The notes: a model not told the origin generated them from the letters alone. A stretch of DNA of 64,000 nt from Gongronella butleri (GCA_025201375.1 JAIWZP010000068.1:62001-126000); one strand, 5' to 3'. Shown: positions 11,992 to 23,843, counted from the first letter of the stretch. A program made the numbers and translations.

Positions 11992-12260
11992 CCTTGGAAA
12001 ATTCGACATTTTCAAACGTCATGATTGCGCTTGATCCAGCGACCGCTGTGAGCAAGTTGTTGGCTCAAAAGGGGGTTTGGCCCCTCTCTTTCAGAATAAA
12101 CACTAAAAGCTGGGGGTCTATTAGGCTGTTATCGGCCATTGCCGAGATATTCGTTATTTTCACAAAAACAGCAGTGGTGCGCCAATCTGTTGATGGATTG
12201 GCATAAAATTTGCACTGTTGACAAGAGACGCGCTCGGATATCCTTTTGTCCCCGTGTGGC
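11992..12260. repeat. Dispersed repeat family, copy 1, right part
   Basis: This part continues the interrupted copy. The block CCCCTTGGAAAATTCGACATTTTC matches the corresponding positions at about 45457 and 61880. A downstream block (AAATTTGCAC..GAAAAGAGAC-like, then GCTCGGAT) matches 45670-45720 and also 48550-48575. Confidence 0.7.
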
Positions 12261-13125
12261 TGTCCTGACGGGCGAGCCTTTGCATGTTTTGAATCCAAAT
12301 CAAACTCTTCGAACCCGATTACTTGCCAATGGAGACGGCAAAGCACAACGAGCTTGGGTGTCAAAGGATGCAAAATTCGATTCCTTGTCGTAAGCAAGCA
12401 ATTTCAAATTTCTTAATGTCTTTTGACGTGCACAAATCCAAGTTACACCGCAACTAACGCCTTTTTCGCGATTTGCATAGAGACAACGCGAGGCTCACGC
12501 GTGGTGTGATAGTTATTACGGAGGCTGCCTGTGGTCTCTCGGTGCGTGAAAAGAACACGCCAGCAGGCTTGACCTGGTGCGCTTCATCACTAAAACTAAA
12601 GATGCATCCTTTTTTTACCCACCTAAAGCCCAGTGAGCTGGCATAGTCCATTGGACATCCGCGACGCGTCTGGAAGCAGTCGTGGCAAAACGCGTTAAAG
12701 CAAGGCAATACAGCTATTTTCCACGAAAATGACGCGTTTATTGAGCTCGTTCATGCGCTTGGCTGAGAGTGACACGCATCAAGACCACAACGGGGCAATA
12801 AAGTAAGGATGTCAGATAGGAAGAGAAAGCAATCACTTGGAATTTTTTTTTAATTTGAATGGAAACAGGGATAATTATACGGGGGAGGAGGGAATTGGCA
12901 ATGGATCAAGAGTGGAACGAGCAAGAACAAAAAGATTATGAAAGAGACGAAGAAAGGCCTATGTACAATAGACGGGATGGAGAAGAGAGAGGGAAATAGG
13001 AGACGGGAGAACGAGAAAAAAAGTGAACATGAAAAAAGGGGGAAAGGGGGGTCATAAAGTTTAATGCGCGTTCGACTAAGACTTGATACTTATCCTTCCA
13101 CTGACGCGCGCAACAATTCATCTGT
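12261..13125. other. Spacer downstream of the zinc-knuckle gene
   Basis: No gene seen. The right third (12890-13060) is purine-rich on the plus strand and probably includes the 3' untranslated region of the minus-strand zinc-knuckle gene. Confidence 0.45.
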
Positions 13126-14199
13126 TTAGGCAGTGCAGTCACGCGACTGGAGGAAAAAAAAAAAAAGGGGTGAGAGACAAAAAAAAAAAATGGCCACGTC
13201 TAATTGTGCTTACCAAGTGACCAGGCTGGTTGCAGTTGTAGCAGACCTTGGCTTGTTGCTCGTTTTGGCACTCGCTGGAGATGTGGCCGTGTTGCTAAAG
13301 AACGAAAAAGAGGGGAAAATCAGCCATCCGCATAAAAGGTTTGCGCAAAAGCGGCTTGTTTCGCGCGCAATTCCCACTTACACCGCAGTTGTAGCACTTG
13401 ACGCCGCTGGGGCACCTGTAAAAAAAAAGAACGAACAAGACGTGTTATGAGCTTCCAATTTTTTTTTCTCTAAAATAGGACTTACTCGCGGCTCAAGTGG
13501 CCAGTCTCACCACAGTTGTAGCAGGAGCGACCACCGCTGCCAGAGTTGGAGCGGCCCTCGGGGCAGTTGCGCGACATGTGGCCGGACTTGCCACACTGCG
13601 AATTAAAAAAGAGAACATCACAAGAGGAGTCAGGGCGCGTGATTTTCGCCATTTTTCATTGATTTACGTTGTAGCAGGCAGGGCCGTCGTTGGACGAGGC
13701 ATTGGGGCAGTCGCGGGAGAAATGGCCGGGCTGGTTGCACTTGAAGCAAAGCTTCTCAGCGGGGGGAGCAGTGCTATTTTTTTTTTTTTTTAAAAAAAAA
13801 AGGTAAGATTACATGGCCAAACAAAAACAAAGTTTTTGGGAGGCTTACCAGTCTTTGCTGATGTGGCCCTCTTGTTGGCAGTTGTAGCTAATGAAAATAA
13901 AAATGCAATTGAGTGCCTTGTTGCCACGGGGAATCATGCACACAGCCAATTCTTACCAGACAGACTCGGTGCGCTGGCACTCGACGGCCTTGTGACCAGC
14001 TAGGAAGGAAAAAAAAAAAAAAGTACAAAAAATGAGCCAAACAGAGTAAAATTTTAAATAAAAATAAAAAACACGCCGCGTGTGAGATTCGTGTCGTGGC
14101 AGGACGCACGTCTTTGGGACGGTCGTGCATAGGCATTTGGGGGCGCGACAGAGCAAGATACTTACATTCACCACACTTGTAGCAGGTACGGAACGACAT
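13126..14199 (-). CDS. GIS2: CCHC zinc-knuckle nucleic-acid-binding protein, GIS2/CNBP-like
   Basis: Eight small exons join in frame: 14199-14166, 13999-13957, 13887-13849, 13773-13668, 13595-13486, 13415-13382, 13294-13214, 13146-13126, giving 155 residues. The product is almost entirely seven zinc knuckles of the form C-x2-C-x4-H-x4-C: CYKCGESGHKAVEC, CYNCQQEGHISKDC, CFKCNQPGHFSRDC, CYNCGKSGHMSRNC, CYNCGETGHLSREC, CYNCGQHGHISSEC and CYNCNQPGHLSRDC. Seven knuckles and about 155 residues match yeast Gis2 and animal CNBP, cytosolic proteins that bind RNA or single-stranded DNA and act in translation of selected mRNAs and in stress granules. Several introns cut within a knuckle, including one after only 34 coding bases. 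Byr3 of fission yeast is the same family. Confidence 0.92.
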
Positions 14200-14431
14200 T
14201 TTTATTTTTTTATGTAGAAAAGGAGGGGGAGAAAGAGAAAAGAAGAAAAAAAATGAGAAACGGAAGTGTTGTGTGTGAAAAATATGAATTGGAAAAAAAA
14301 GAGGCTTGACAATCGAGGACGCACGCCTGTGGGAGGGGGGACAAATCTTGGATTGAATGTGCGGGGGATGGAAAGGAGGGCCAAAGCGAGGGAAAAAAAT
14401 TTTCTTTGCCAGGCCGAAAAAGGCAAATCAT

Positions 14432-17400
14432 CTAGCGGCGCACCTTTTTGCGCTTGTTGCTGCTGCTGGCAGCGGCGCTCTCGTTGCCGCGCTTGGTCGT
14501 TTTACGCTCATCCGCTACAAAAGAAATGAAAGGAAAGGAAATGAGCAATTGATTGACGGGCGTCACGACGCGTTGTTTCTCGTGGTTTTTTTTTCTTTTT
14601 TACCTTTTCGTGCTTGTTCTTCCATTTCGTCCCAATCTAAACAAAGGAGCCAATGAATTGGATGTTCTGTTCGCCCACAGGGGGGCACCGGAATGCATCT
14701 CGTTTCTTTTTTTTTTTTTTTTTTTTTTTTTTACCTTCGCCTTCATCTGACAGCTCCTCGGGCTCGGACTCCTCGGAAGCAGAGCCTCCACCAAAGTCGC
14801 TCTCGTCATCACTTTCGCTCTCCTCAAAGTCATCCTCGCTCATCTCGAATTCACTTTCCGCTTCGCTCTCCTCGCCCGAGTCCTCGTTCTAGTAAGGAAA
14901 AAAAGGGATCGACGCGTCAATTTGACGCGATTCATGCGAGTTTTGCCGTTTTTGCTTACGTCTGACTGTGACGACAAGAAGGACCAGCCGCCAGAGCGGA
15001 AGAATTCGGCGGGATTCTCGTTGACGGTCTTCATGATCATGGTCCAGTTGAGGTTGACAGGGCCCTCGGTGAACACGACTTCGACAGAACTAAGAAAAAG
15101 CGCGGAGTGCATGAGATGGGACGCGTCTTTTCTTCTTTTTCTTCAATTGCTTCTTACTCGAGCCAGTCCTTGACATTGTCCAATTGAGTCATTGGGATGG
15201 TGTTGATGTGGATGGGGGCGCGCTGGAAGTCCTTGAAGACAAAGACCATGTCAAAGTTCTTGAGGCCGAATTGGACCCTCTCGAGATGGGCAATTTCGAT
15301 CTCGTTGAGCGTGACGACCATGAAGGGCTGGTCCGACAGGTGGACCAGACAGTCGGTGGTTGGCTGCAGCAGCACGTTGGTGCGGAATGGCACGCCCTGG
15401 AAGCCCAATTCGCGGAAGGGAATGTCCACCTCGATGCGGTCGTCGCTCTATCATCAAAATCACGGCGTGAGCCCATTGTTTTCCGCATCTATGAAAGGAA
15501 AAAAAAAACAATAAAAACTTACACCCTCGGCAATCTTCTCAGCAAATGTCTTGAATTCTTGATTCAATGCCTTTCGTCGCCTTCGCTCCTCGCGCTCAGA
15601 CTCGATTTCATCGTCATCACCATAGATGTGTCGTCGTCGTTTGTTGCCCGTGTCATCAAACTGGATGTCAGACGCCTCGCGATAGAATTGGATATCCTAT
15701 CATGCAAAAAAAGAAAAAATTGAGTCGATTGACGCGATTTTGAGGGAGGGGGATCGTTTTCTGTTTACCTTTGTCTTTTTCTTGCCAATGACCACGGGGT
15801 TCTTGAGGTGGATGTGGACGAGGACCAGCAATTCATTGTCACAAGGCTGGAAAAACAGGTGCTTGATATTGCTAAACAGGATATCTGTAGAAAATATCGA
15901 ATTTAGAGGACGAATTGCGATGCCAAACCTCTAAAAACTTACTGAAGGTCTGATCAGAGCGGAGCGTGGAGTAGCGCAAGCCATTTGTGTGGATTTCGAG
16001 CTCGCCGGGCAGGCGCTTGCCGTCGAGTTGAGGCCGAACATAGACGTCGGGCAGGCGAGTCGGGCGTTTGCCGCGGACCATGACGAGACTATCCTGCTCG
16101 ACAACATCGGCCATCTCCTTGCGCTCCGTCTCCTTTTTGACAGCCTCCTTTTTGAGGTCGGTGATGCTGCGATACACCTCGGCCATGTGGGTGGCATTGG
16201 CGCTGCGGAACGTGAGTGCCCTGATGAAGGTGGCATTGGGGTCGTCAAAGGGCTAAAAGAGAGAGGGAGGGAGAAAAAAAAAAGAGAAAAAAAGAGAAAA
16301 GTGAGAAAAAAAAAGACATTGAGTCTCCATCGCGTGTCGGGTCGCGTCGCGCTGGCTTTCAATTTTTTTTTGGGGCATACCAAGTCCTCTTTTTTGTTGC
16401 CTGCCTGGCCCGGGGTGATAAAGTTGAGGCGCAGCATGACATACTCGCCTTCGTCGCTTTTTGAGGCCGTCTTGAGGGTGGAGATGTGGAAGGGGACGGC
16501 CATTTGGTTGACGGGCAAGATGATGGATTCATTGCGCTTGTCGACGATGATTTGACGCTGATGGATGCCGTGAGGAAGCTTTTGCTCGGATCGATAACTT
16601 TCGAAGCGTTTGAAGGTGACCTTGTCCTCCTGCTTGTCGGTGGGCCCATTGTCTGAGAATTTGGCGAGACCATCGGCTTGCTTTTGAGCAAACAGGGCCT
16701 TTTGGTGCTCATTGCGTTTTTGTTCCTTGCTGTCGTCGTCCATCTCCTCACTGCGGAACTTGCTGCGCAAGACAGCCGACTTTTGTTGCCTGGTGGTAGG
16801 AGCAGCAGCGGCGGCCGAGTCGTCACGACGCGCTTTGCCCTTGTTGGCCTTCTTTTTCTTGGTCTCAACAACGTCGTCGTCGTCGTCAATGTCCATTTCG
16901 TCCTTGACCTCCTGCTCGTCAGCATTGTCGTCGCCAAAGAAGAAGGAGATGTCACCGAGGCGCTTTGTCGAGTCGGTGAGGACGACGGGCAGGTCGTTTG
17001 TCACGCGCACCGTGTCGACGAGATACAGCGCGTAAATCTTGGCCTTTGGATCGGACGCGTCCTTGTTTTCCAGATTCTCAAAGCCAAGCGCGAGATTGAA
17101 CACCATCCCGGCCTTGATCTCCTTCATGTTTTTCTGCGTAAGCGCATACGTCGTCTCGCGGAATTCAATGCCCATGCCGCAACCAGCGTTCTTCACAAGG
17201 TGATTCGCAAGATCAGGTCGCTTTTGCTGGACGTACGATTGCGCACGTGCGTACACCTCCTTGATCTTGGCACCGTCACGAATCGCCTCCATCACACGCT
17301 GCTGCAAATCGCACAAAAACTCGTAATTGCGCTGCTGCTGCTTGGTGGGATCAATCAGGAACGTGCGCGCAATATTCGAGCAATAAAACTTGTAACGCAG

Positions 17401-18593
17401 GCCCAGCGAGCACACAATCACGCCGCTGTGCAAAGGCTTGTTGTCCGACAGCGCCGTCGGCTTGAGCACGTAATTGCCACCACTCTGCACAATCGGCGTA
17501 TAGCACCAGTCTAAATCGCCCGCATCTGAAATCTCGGACGGCAGACGGATGATCTTTTGCAGCTTGGGGTCATCAAGCACCTCTTCTGTTTTCTCAGACA
17601 GCTTCTCGTGCGTGATCGTCTTGCCCGCATCAATCAATGTCGACATTTCTTTGGTAAAATAGTGCGTCATCATGTTGGATGTCGATTTGGCGGCAAGGCG
17701 CATCGAGCGCTAAAGAGACGAAAAAAAAGAAAAAGAAAAAGAGTGGGAAAAAAGAAGAGTCAATTCACAAACGACGCGTTGTTCACACCACCATCCTCCC
17801 ATGCTTACCAATTCCTCGTCATCCTTGACGGCGAGGCACGCGGCAAGCGCTGGCGTCACGTCGAAATCCTCGAATTTTTGGTCACCGAGCGCGCTCTGCC
17901 ACTCGGATATGTTTTTGCCGGAAAAGGCGTCCTTGTCCTTGGCGAAAACACCCACACGTTTCTAAAGAAAACGAAAAAAGGGTAAGAATTGGAGCCAATT
18001 CATCTTATTGTCGACTTACGCCGGCAATGAGCTCGACCAATGGCTTGTACAAGGGAATGTTGTCCTCTTGGTTCTTGCCGCGGCGAATCACTTCAACGTC
18101 CACCGCGCCATCCTTGAGAACATCCAGCAAATTGGCTAGAAAAAAAAGCAAGAATCAAACAAGAATAAATAAAATGATTGAATGATGCGTCCAATTCGCT
18201 GCCTCGTTACCTTTTTTATTGCTGCAGACAAACGTCAGCTTGTCGGGTGTCAGCAGGATCAGCGTCTGATGGAAGGGAATCCCAACGAGCCACGTCTACA
18301 ATAGAAAAAAAATGAGTTTTTTTTCTTTCTTTTGGCCTTTTATCGCTTTCATGGCGCCTACCATCAGAGTTGCCGACTTGGTGTAAGGGTTCTCCTGGTC
18401 ATCGTCGCCAAGCATCACGAGGATAGCGTCGACATTTTGGAACAGATCGTCGTTAGCGGCACTCTTTTAAGGCGACAAAAAAAAAATAAGCAATTGCGCA
18501 CACGACAATGAAATACTTTACCTTCCACTGCGACAAAAAGAACTTTGTGTGCTTGTGGAAGCGCTTGCTATCAACTTCAATCGTGTCAGCCAT
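14432..18593 (-). CDS. SPT16: FACT histone chaperone complex subunit SPT16
   Basis: Fourteen exons join in frame: 18593-18522, 18463-18362, 18295-18211, 18135-18020, 17961-17809, 17709-16381, 16252-15943, 15884-15769, 15696-15523, 15447-15158, 15089-14960, 14888-14735, 14636-14604, 14514-14432, giving 1048 residues, matching the family's 1035-1050. In order come the aminopeptidase-like N-terminal domain (no catalysis in this family), the dimerisation domain, the tandem-PH middle domain ([36 protein letters not shown]) and an acidic tail ([14 protein letters not shown]) followed by [15 protein letters not shown] and a basic end KRKKVRR. With Pob3/SSRP1 the protein takes apart and rebuilds nucleosomes ahead of and behind polymerases. 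The overall call is very secure; the last two tiny exons are supported by matching the conserved DWDExE..A..AD ending. Confidence 0.97.
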
Positions 18594-18802
18594 GATTAAG
18601 CGCGAAAAAAAGAGGCAAAGCAAGAAAAAGAGAAAAAACAAAAGGGCGGCGCGCCAACGCGCTATTTTAAAAAATGGACAGTGGCTCACGCGCGTCGGCT
18701 CACCAAAACGTCACGTGATCTCCCACAGCTGGCTCTTTTGGAGCCGTTTTAGCAGCCAATTGCCTGTTTTTTTTTTTTTTAACAATTTCGACGCCCTCTT
18801 TT

Positions 18803-18846
<44 letters not shown>

Positions 18847-19342
18847 GTGCGACGCGTGTCTGGTGTCTCGCGGCGCAGGTCGGCCAACGGAAAAAAAAAA
18901 GAGACGTGGCGCAAAAGACCGAGCTAGACAGCGGCTAGCGGGATCGGCCAGTGACACCGAGACAAATGGCATTGGCCGACAACATGTGATTGGGATTCGC
19001 CCCCATTTGTTGCCGTTTTTCAAAAAAAAAAAAAAGGGATCACGCGGGTGTGTGGAGCCCGGCATTTTTTTCGTCGTGTCGGACTGACTTGGGAGGGTGA
19101 TGGGCAGCCTGACATGGGCGTGTGCTGGGGCGACCTGTATTGGAACAGGGTGCTTGTTGGTGCCAATTGGGAGCCGATGCAAGGCGCCATTGGGTGAAAC
19201 TCGAGCATGCTTGGGGGGGGGGCGGGACTCTAGCCGAAACAAAAGTCCGCCCCACGCAAAATAAATGAGCAAAAGCGTGCCATACCTGCCTTTTTTTTTT
19301 ATTTTTTATTTCTTTTCCCCTCTTTGTTTTTATATTTCTACC
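18594..19342. promoter_or_regulatory. Divergent promoter region between SPT16 and the oxysterol-binding protein gene
   Basis: The 749 bases separate two head-to-head start codons (SPT16 leftward, KES1-like rightward), so both core promoters must lie here or within introns. The most striking element is a T run of about 41 bases at 18805-18845, with further T runs at 18768-18780 and just before the KES1-like start. I see no clear TATA box. Such dT tracts exclude nucleosomes in yeasts; that role here is inference. Confidence 0.6.
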
Positions 19343-20996
19343 ATGGTTTTAGGTTTCTCGTCCTCGTCCAAGAAAGAACAGCCCACCAATGGCGAACACT
19401 CACCTACCACCAGCGAGGTCGACACGCTTTCTATCCATAACGTCGAACCCCAGTCCAAGGGCCAGTTCAAGGAGTTTATAAAGACCGTCATCAGCTTCAC
19501 AGGTGATCTTTCGTCGCTCACCTGCCCGGCCTTCTTCCTCAACGGTCTCTCCTTGCTCGAATATGGGTAAAAATTAAAAAAAAAAAAAGCTTGTTTTTGG
19601 CCATTTCAACGCATTTTAGGCTTACCTTCTCTTTTTTTTTCCTCGTGCAGATCGTATTGGGGTGATCATCCAAGCTGGTAAAAAAGAAACGGGCGCGAAA
19701 CGGAGCACCACCGGGGGCACAATGGGGGCACAATGAGGGACAATGGGGGGGGGGGCACTCCTTTGTTTTCCCAACCATTGCATTGTTGACGCGCCGCCCC
19801 CTTTTCTCCCTTTTTTTATTTCCCTTAGCTTCACAGACATTAGCAAGCACCAGGATCCTCAAGGTAGCAAGAAAAAAAAATTGGCCATTGTGCAACAAAG
19901 GATCGACAAAAAAGTGGAAAAAGGGCTTTGCCGATGACGTTGCTCATTTCCCCCTTCTTTTTCTTTGCGTCACACATTAGAACGTATGCTTGCTGTGGTG
20001 CGCTGGTTCATGTCGACGTTGTGGGGAAGCTACGCGTCGCGTTGTACGGGCGGCCTGAACGAGAAAAAGCCGTACAATCCCATTCTCGGTGAGCAATTCA
20101 ATTGCATGATGGGCGATGTCAAGCTGCGCTGCGAGCAGGTGTGTCACCACCCGCCCATCAGTGCTTTTTATCTGGAACATGAGGCGTCCGGTGTGTCCCT
20201 CAACGGCCACAGTAAGAAATTGATAAGAAAAAAGAGACAATTGGATCTCAATTTTTAATCTTGCCCCTCTTTCACCTGTACAATAGGCTGCCAACGCAGC
20301 AAGTTCAAGGGCACGGCCATCAAGGTGGACCAAGTGGGCCGCGCCGTGCTGCACCTCAAGGAGTGGGACGAGCAGTATTTCATCGATTTCCCGTATTTGA
20401 TGATCCGCGGCTTTTTGACCGGTGCCGCGTACATTGAGCTTGGCGGCCAGTGCTCGATTATTTGTAGCAACGGCGTCCAGGCGTCGATGGAGTTTGTGCC
20501 CAAGCCTTGGATCGGCGGCGAGTATAATCACATCAAGGGTTCGATCGTCAACAAGGACAAGGAAGAGTGCTACACGCTGTCGGGTCGCTGGAGCCACCAA
20601 TCGTTCTACACAAAGGCCGGCGAGACTACCAAGGAGCTGCTGTTTGACGCCGAGGGCGAGCCCATGGCCGACCGCGTCACCCCGCCGCTCGACAGCCAGA
20701 ACGACATTGAGTCACACAAGCTGTGGGGCAAGGTCACCGCCGCCCTCGAGAAAAAGGACTTTGCCACCGCCAATGCCGAAAAGTCCAAGATTGAGGAGTG
20801 GCAGCGCGCCGTCCGCAAGGACCGTGCCGCAAACAACGAGACGTGGATCCCCGTCAACTTTGACTTCCACGAGGACGATGACCCCAAATCCGACTATGAG
20901 CGCATCAACGTGCAGCTTGTCAACAAAATGCCTCCAAAAGCCCAGCTTGACAAGGGCGCTTGGACATTCAAGGACTCGCTCCACCTCCGGTCTTAG
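19343..20996 (+). CDS. KES1: Oxysterol-binding protein homologue, short KES1/OSH4 type
   Basis: Five exons join in frame: 19343-19566, 19651-19677, 19829-19863, 19981-20211, 20287-20996, giving 408 residues, close to yeast Osh4 (434). The family fingerprint EQVCHHPPISAF is at about residue 147; the usual Ser between Val and His is Cys here, while the two histidines that bind phosphoinositide phosphate are kept. The N-terminus carries the lid-like region, and there is no PH domain or ankyrin repeat, which marks the short class. These cytosolic proteins exchange sterol for PI4P between ER and Golgi or plasma membrane. The C-terminal part has the conserved KLWGKVTAALEKKDFATA and WIPVNFDF segments. 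Exons 2 and 3 are only 27 and 35 bases; both are needed to join GLSLLEYGSYWGDHPS to DISKHQDPQERMLAV, which follow the family. Confidence 0.94.
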
Positions 20997-22082
20997 CTTT
21001 GCCACCCCAAATTGCCACCCAAATTATACACCTCGCCATTTGTTCCCCATTTTCGTTCCTTTTTTTTCTATTGTTTAGAGCCCCTTCTCTCGTCTTTCTC
21101 CCCTAATTGTGTACCATAAATAATGTTTTCCTAATGGCACTTCGTGTTTCAATATGTTGCAAGACGAAAAAAGGTTAGTGGCTGCCCCAAATTGGGTGGT
21201 TAGCGTGCCATGGCCCCAGCAGCGGGTTTGCCAGTTGGTCAGCTGACCTTTTGTAACTGTCAATGAAGTCAACATTTCATCTCTTCCACCGCATCTCATC
21301 AAATTGTTGAGCATGCATCGGTGAAAAGGCGGAGCGTTCTCGGATTTCAAGCCCACAGCCAAGCTTCACACACTTTTTTTCTATTCAGGTCCATTTGAAA
21401 GCACTCCTCTGGAAAAACGCCAGATGGCCATGGCAAACGAGTTATGATCCTGCCAAAAATCAAAATCAGAAACCAAGGTCACCAGAATGACGCCAAATTT
21501 GCATACAAAGAGACATCCCATGACGAAAACGACGAAAAATGCCAATATAGAATGATTCATCCGTTGGTTGACCAGCAATGAGCGATTTTCGAGTTTGCTT
21601 TTCGGCCTCAACTCTCAAGACCTATATCATACGGCAAATTCTATTCTGCCCAAAAAGTAATACCTTGCGCGTTTTTAGTTTTTACCGATAAATCATGCTT
21701 GAATCACGGGCAAACGCCAACACTTCTGATGCTTCATGACTTCTCGTTCCATAAAAAAAAAATAAAAAAAGCGCAAGGGCCATCAGCCTGTTGTCGAGAC
21801 GACTGCACCGTTGTCATGAATTTTCACAAAGTCTATTATTGACCGCCGCAAATCATACAAGTGTTGCCTCCAAGCTTCTTTGCCACTAAACTATTTCGGC
21901 GCGTCTCGTTTCCGGGTCCTGAACAAGATCCTTCTCACAGAATTTGACACCTCCCAGATTAATCAGTGAAGCAAATGTTGGTAAAATGAATCAAAAATCA
22001 ATCGTTTATATGAATTCTATGTGCATGGATGGGAGGACAGGAAGTAAAGAGAGGGGTGGGACGAAGGGGGATATTCTACAAG
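20997..22082. other. Convergent spacer between KES1-like gene and TIM22
   Basis: Both flanking genes end here. After the KES1-like stop a pyrimidine-rich stretch and CCATAAATAATG near 21115 may hold its polyadenylation signal. The rest, including 21380-21960, shows no gene; it has the AT-rich, mutated look of the other gene-poor stretches. Confidence 0.45.
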
Positions 22083-22782
22083 TTACGAGTTCATGTGCAT
22101 GACCTTGTCAATGACGATGGAAAAGGCGGAGAAGCCGATGCAGCCCAGGGCGGTGGCCTGGGGGCCTGCACGCACCGCGAGCAGGCCGCCCGTAAAGCAA
22201 CCTGCGGCCGCACTGTTCACTAGATCGTTCTTGGCGCGATACTGATAAAAAAAAAAAGGGGGGGAGGGGCGGGAGGGGGCCGTGAGTCGCCCAAAATCAA
22301 GCAAAAATAAGAAAAAAAAAGGTCAATTGTGGTACTTACGGATTCAATGGCGCATTCGGATCCAGAGTAGATGGCGCCCACGACTGCGAAATTCTTGGCC
22401 ATGGACCACGAGCGTGTGCCCATGTCCTTGACAGCCGTCCTGAGCTGCTCTTTTGTCGATTGCTTGAGCATTTCCTCATTCATCGTGGGTCCGGCGTACT
22501 CAAACGACGACATGAACAGACCAAACGCACCACCCATGACAAAGCCTATGAAAAAAGCGGCGAAACAAGGGTCAGCAATGCCCAATTGACAGAGTGACAG
22601 GCAGCATGGAGGCGGCTTTTTTTGGCAAATCGCTTTTTTTTATTTTTTTTACCTGCTGTGCCAGCCATGGCGACCTTGGCAGGACATGATTCCATCACGC
22701 TCTGCATCATGCGGATCGTCTGCTGCTCTTGTTCGCTCATCCCACCGGTCGCGCCGCCCAAGGGATTGCCTGGAAACGCCAT
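22083..22782 (-). CDS. TIM22: Mitochondrial inner membrane carrier translocase subunit TIM22
   Basis: Three exons join in frame: 22782-22653, 22545-22340, 22241-22083, giving 164 residues, slightly shorter than yeast Tim22 (207). Exon 1 carries the CPAKVAMAG segment before the first membrane helix. Exon 2 has [19 protein letters not shown], the glycine-rich helix of the Tim17/22/23 family, then the [18 protein letters not shown] helix. Exon 3 has [19 protein letters not shown], the conserved RxKNDxxNxxxxGxxTG signature, and closes with the last helix. Conserved cysteines of the Tim22 disulfide are present (SCPAK and ECAIES). The protein forms the twin-pore channel that inserts carrier proteins into the inner membrane. 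The gene is head-to-head with the SWC5-like gene across only 142 bases. Confidence 0.96.
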
Positions 22783-22924
22783 GACGATCTGTACAAAGGA
22801 AGAAAAAATAACTAAAAGAGCAACAGTAGCAACACAAGGGCGGGGTTTCGTCTTATTTCCCCCCCCTCAGCCCCCGGCCCTTTTCCGCATAACTTTTCTC
22901 TTTTTTTTTACTTTTTCACTCAAA
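22783..22924. promoter_or_regulatory. Short bidirectional promoter, TIM22 / SWC5-like
   Basis: Only 142 bases lie between the two divergent start codons, so the promoters must overlap. The SWC5 side is pyrimidine-rich up to its ATG, with a T run at 22903-22910. No TATA box is visible. Confidence 0.65.
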
Positions 22925-23843
22925 ATGTCTTCATTGTCAAAGCTTACCAACGACGATCCTTACACCTCGGACGAGGAAGACGACGACTTTGTGCCTGAAG
23001 GTGGGTCTTTCCAGCTCGTTTTACCGGAATTGCTGTGGCTGACCCGATTCCCTTCCTCTTTTTTCTTATTTTCTAACAGACGTCAGCGACGACGACGACC
23101 ACCACGTCGATGATGCCGCCTCGGACCACGACGATAGCAAGGAGGAGGCGTGCAGAAGTAAGAGTACCGAAAAGGCTGCCGAGACTGTTCAAGACAAGAG
23201 GTGAGTATCGTCGAAACTGGGCGTTTTGTCTTTTTTTTTTCTTACTCACCAGCTTGCCTTTCATAGTTCGAGCAGCGAGCGACGAGCACGTGTGGATGCA
23301 CTCTGGTCCGAGCTGCAGCAACCACAGGCGCCTGTGAAACGCAAAGCAGCAGCAACCGAAGCGCAAGAAACGCCGTCGCCATCGAATTCCGCCTCATCGA
23401 CGCCCGCGTCATCCTCGGCATCCACGCCACCGACTCACACCGCCTCCCCAGACACAGCAGCAAGGTAATGATTGAAAAAAAATCGGCTCTCGTGGGTGCA
23501 GAGTCTTGTTTCGTCTCGTGTTCACCCACAATTTTCTGACTCCTTTTGTAGTAGCAAACGGCCCAAGGTCGTGCGGCCGAAATCGACACTTTCGGCACTC
23601 GCGTCGCAGTACAACATCAAGGTGCCCAAGATGAACACATTGGACAAAAGCCGGCTGGATTGGCAGTCGTTTGTCGACCGTGAGGGCATCAAAGATGATT
23701 TGAAATATACCAACAAGGACGGCTACTTGGAGAAGGTTGCCTTTCTCAACCGCGTGGACGACCGCCGCATCACTGCACTGAAGCAAGGCCAGCGCGACGC
23801 AAAAAAACAATCAAGTTCATCCACTCCGAGTTCGTCTTCCTGA
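22925..23843 (+). CDS. SWC5: SWR1 chromatin-remodelling complex subunit SWC5 (BCNT-C domain)
   Basis: Four exons join in frame: 22925-23000, 23080-23200, 23267-23464, 23552-23843, giving 228 residues. The N-terminal half is acidic (TSDEEDDDFVPE, then SDDDDDHHVDD), fitting the histone-binding region of Swc5. The middle is Ser/Thr/Ala-rich. The C-terminal 80 residues form a clear BCNT domain: KMNTLDKSRLDWQSFVDREG, then LKYTNKDGYLEKVAFLNRVD. Yeast Swc5 and animal CFDP1 share this domain; the subunit is needed for SWR1 to exchange H2A for H2A.Z. The short acidic N-terminal exon with the DEEDDDF motif is also typical of the family. Confidence 0.93.

Noticed and set aside
14202..14431. C-terminal extension of SPT16 or separate small frames upstream of the zinc-knuckle start
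   Set aside because: SPT16 ends in frame at 14434-14432 after the basic tail; the frames below it lie in the spacer before the GIS2-like start and are rich in homopolymer codons.
16678..17514. Plus-strand frame of 278 codons opposite SPT16
   Set aside because: Shadow of the large SPT16 exon; its translation lacks any domain pattern.
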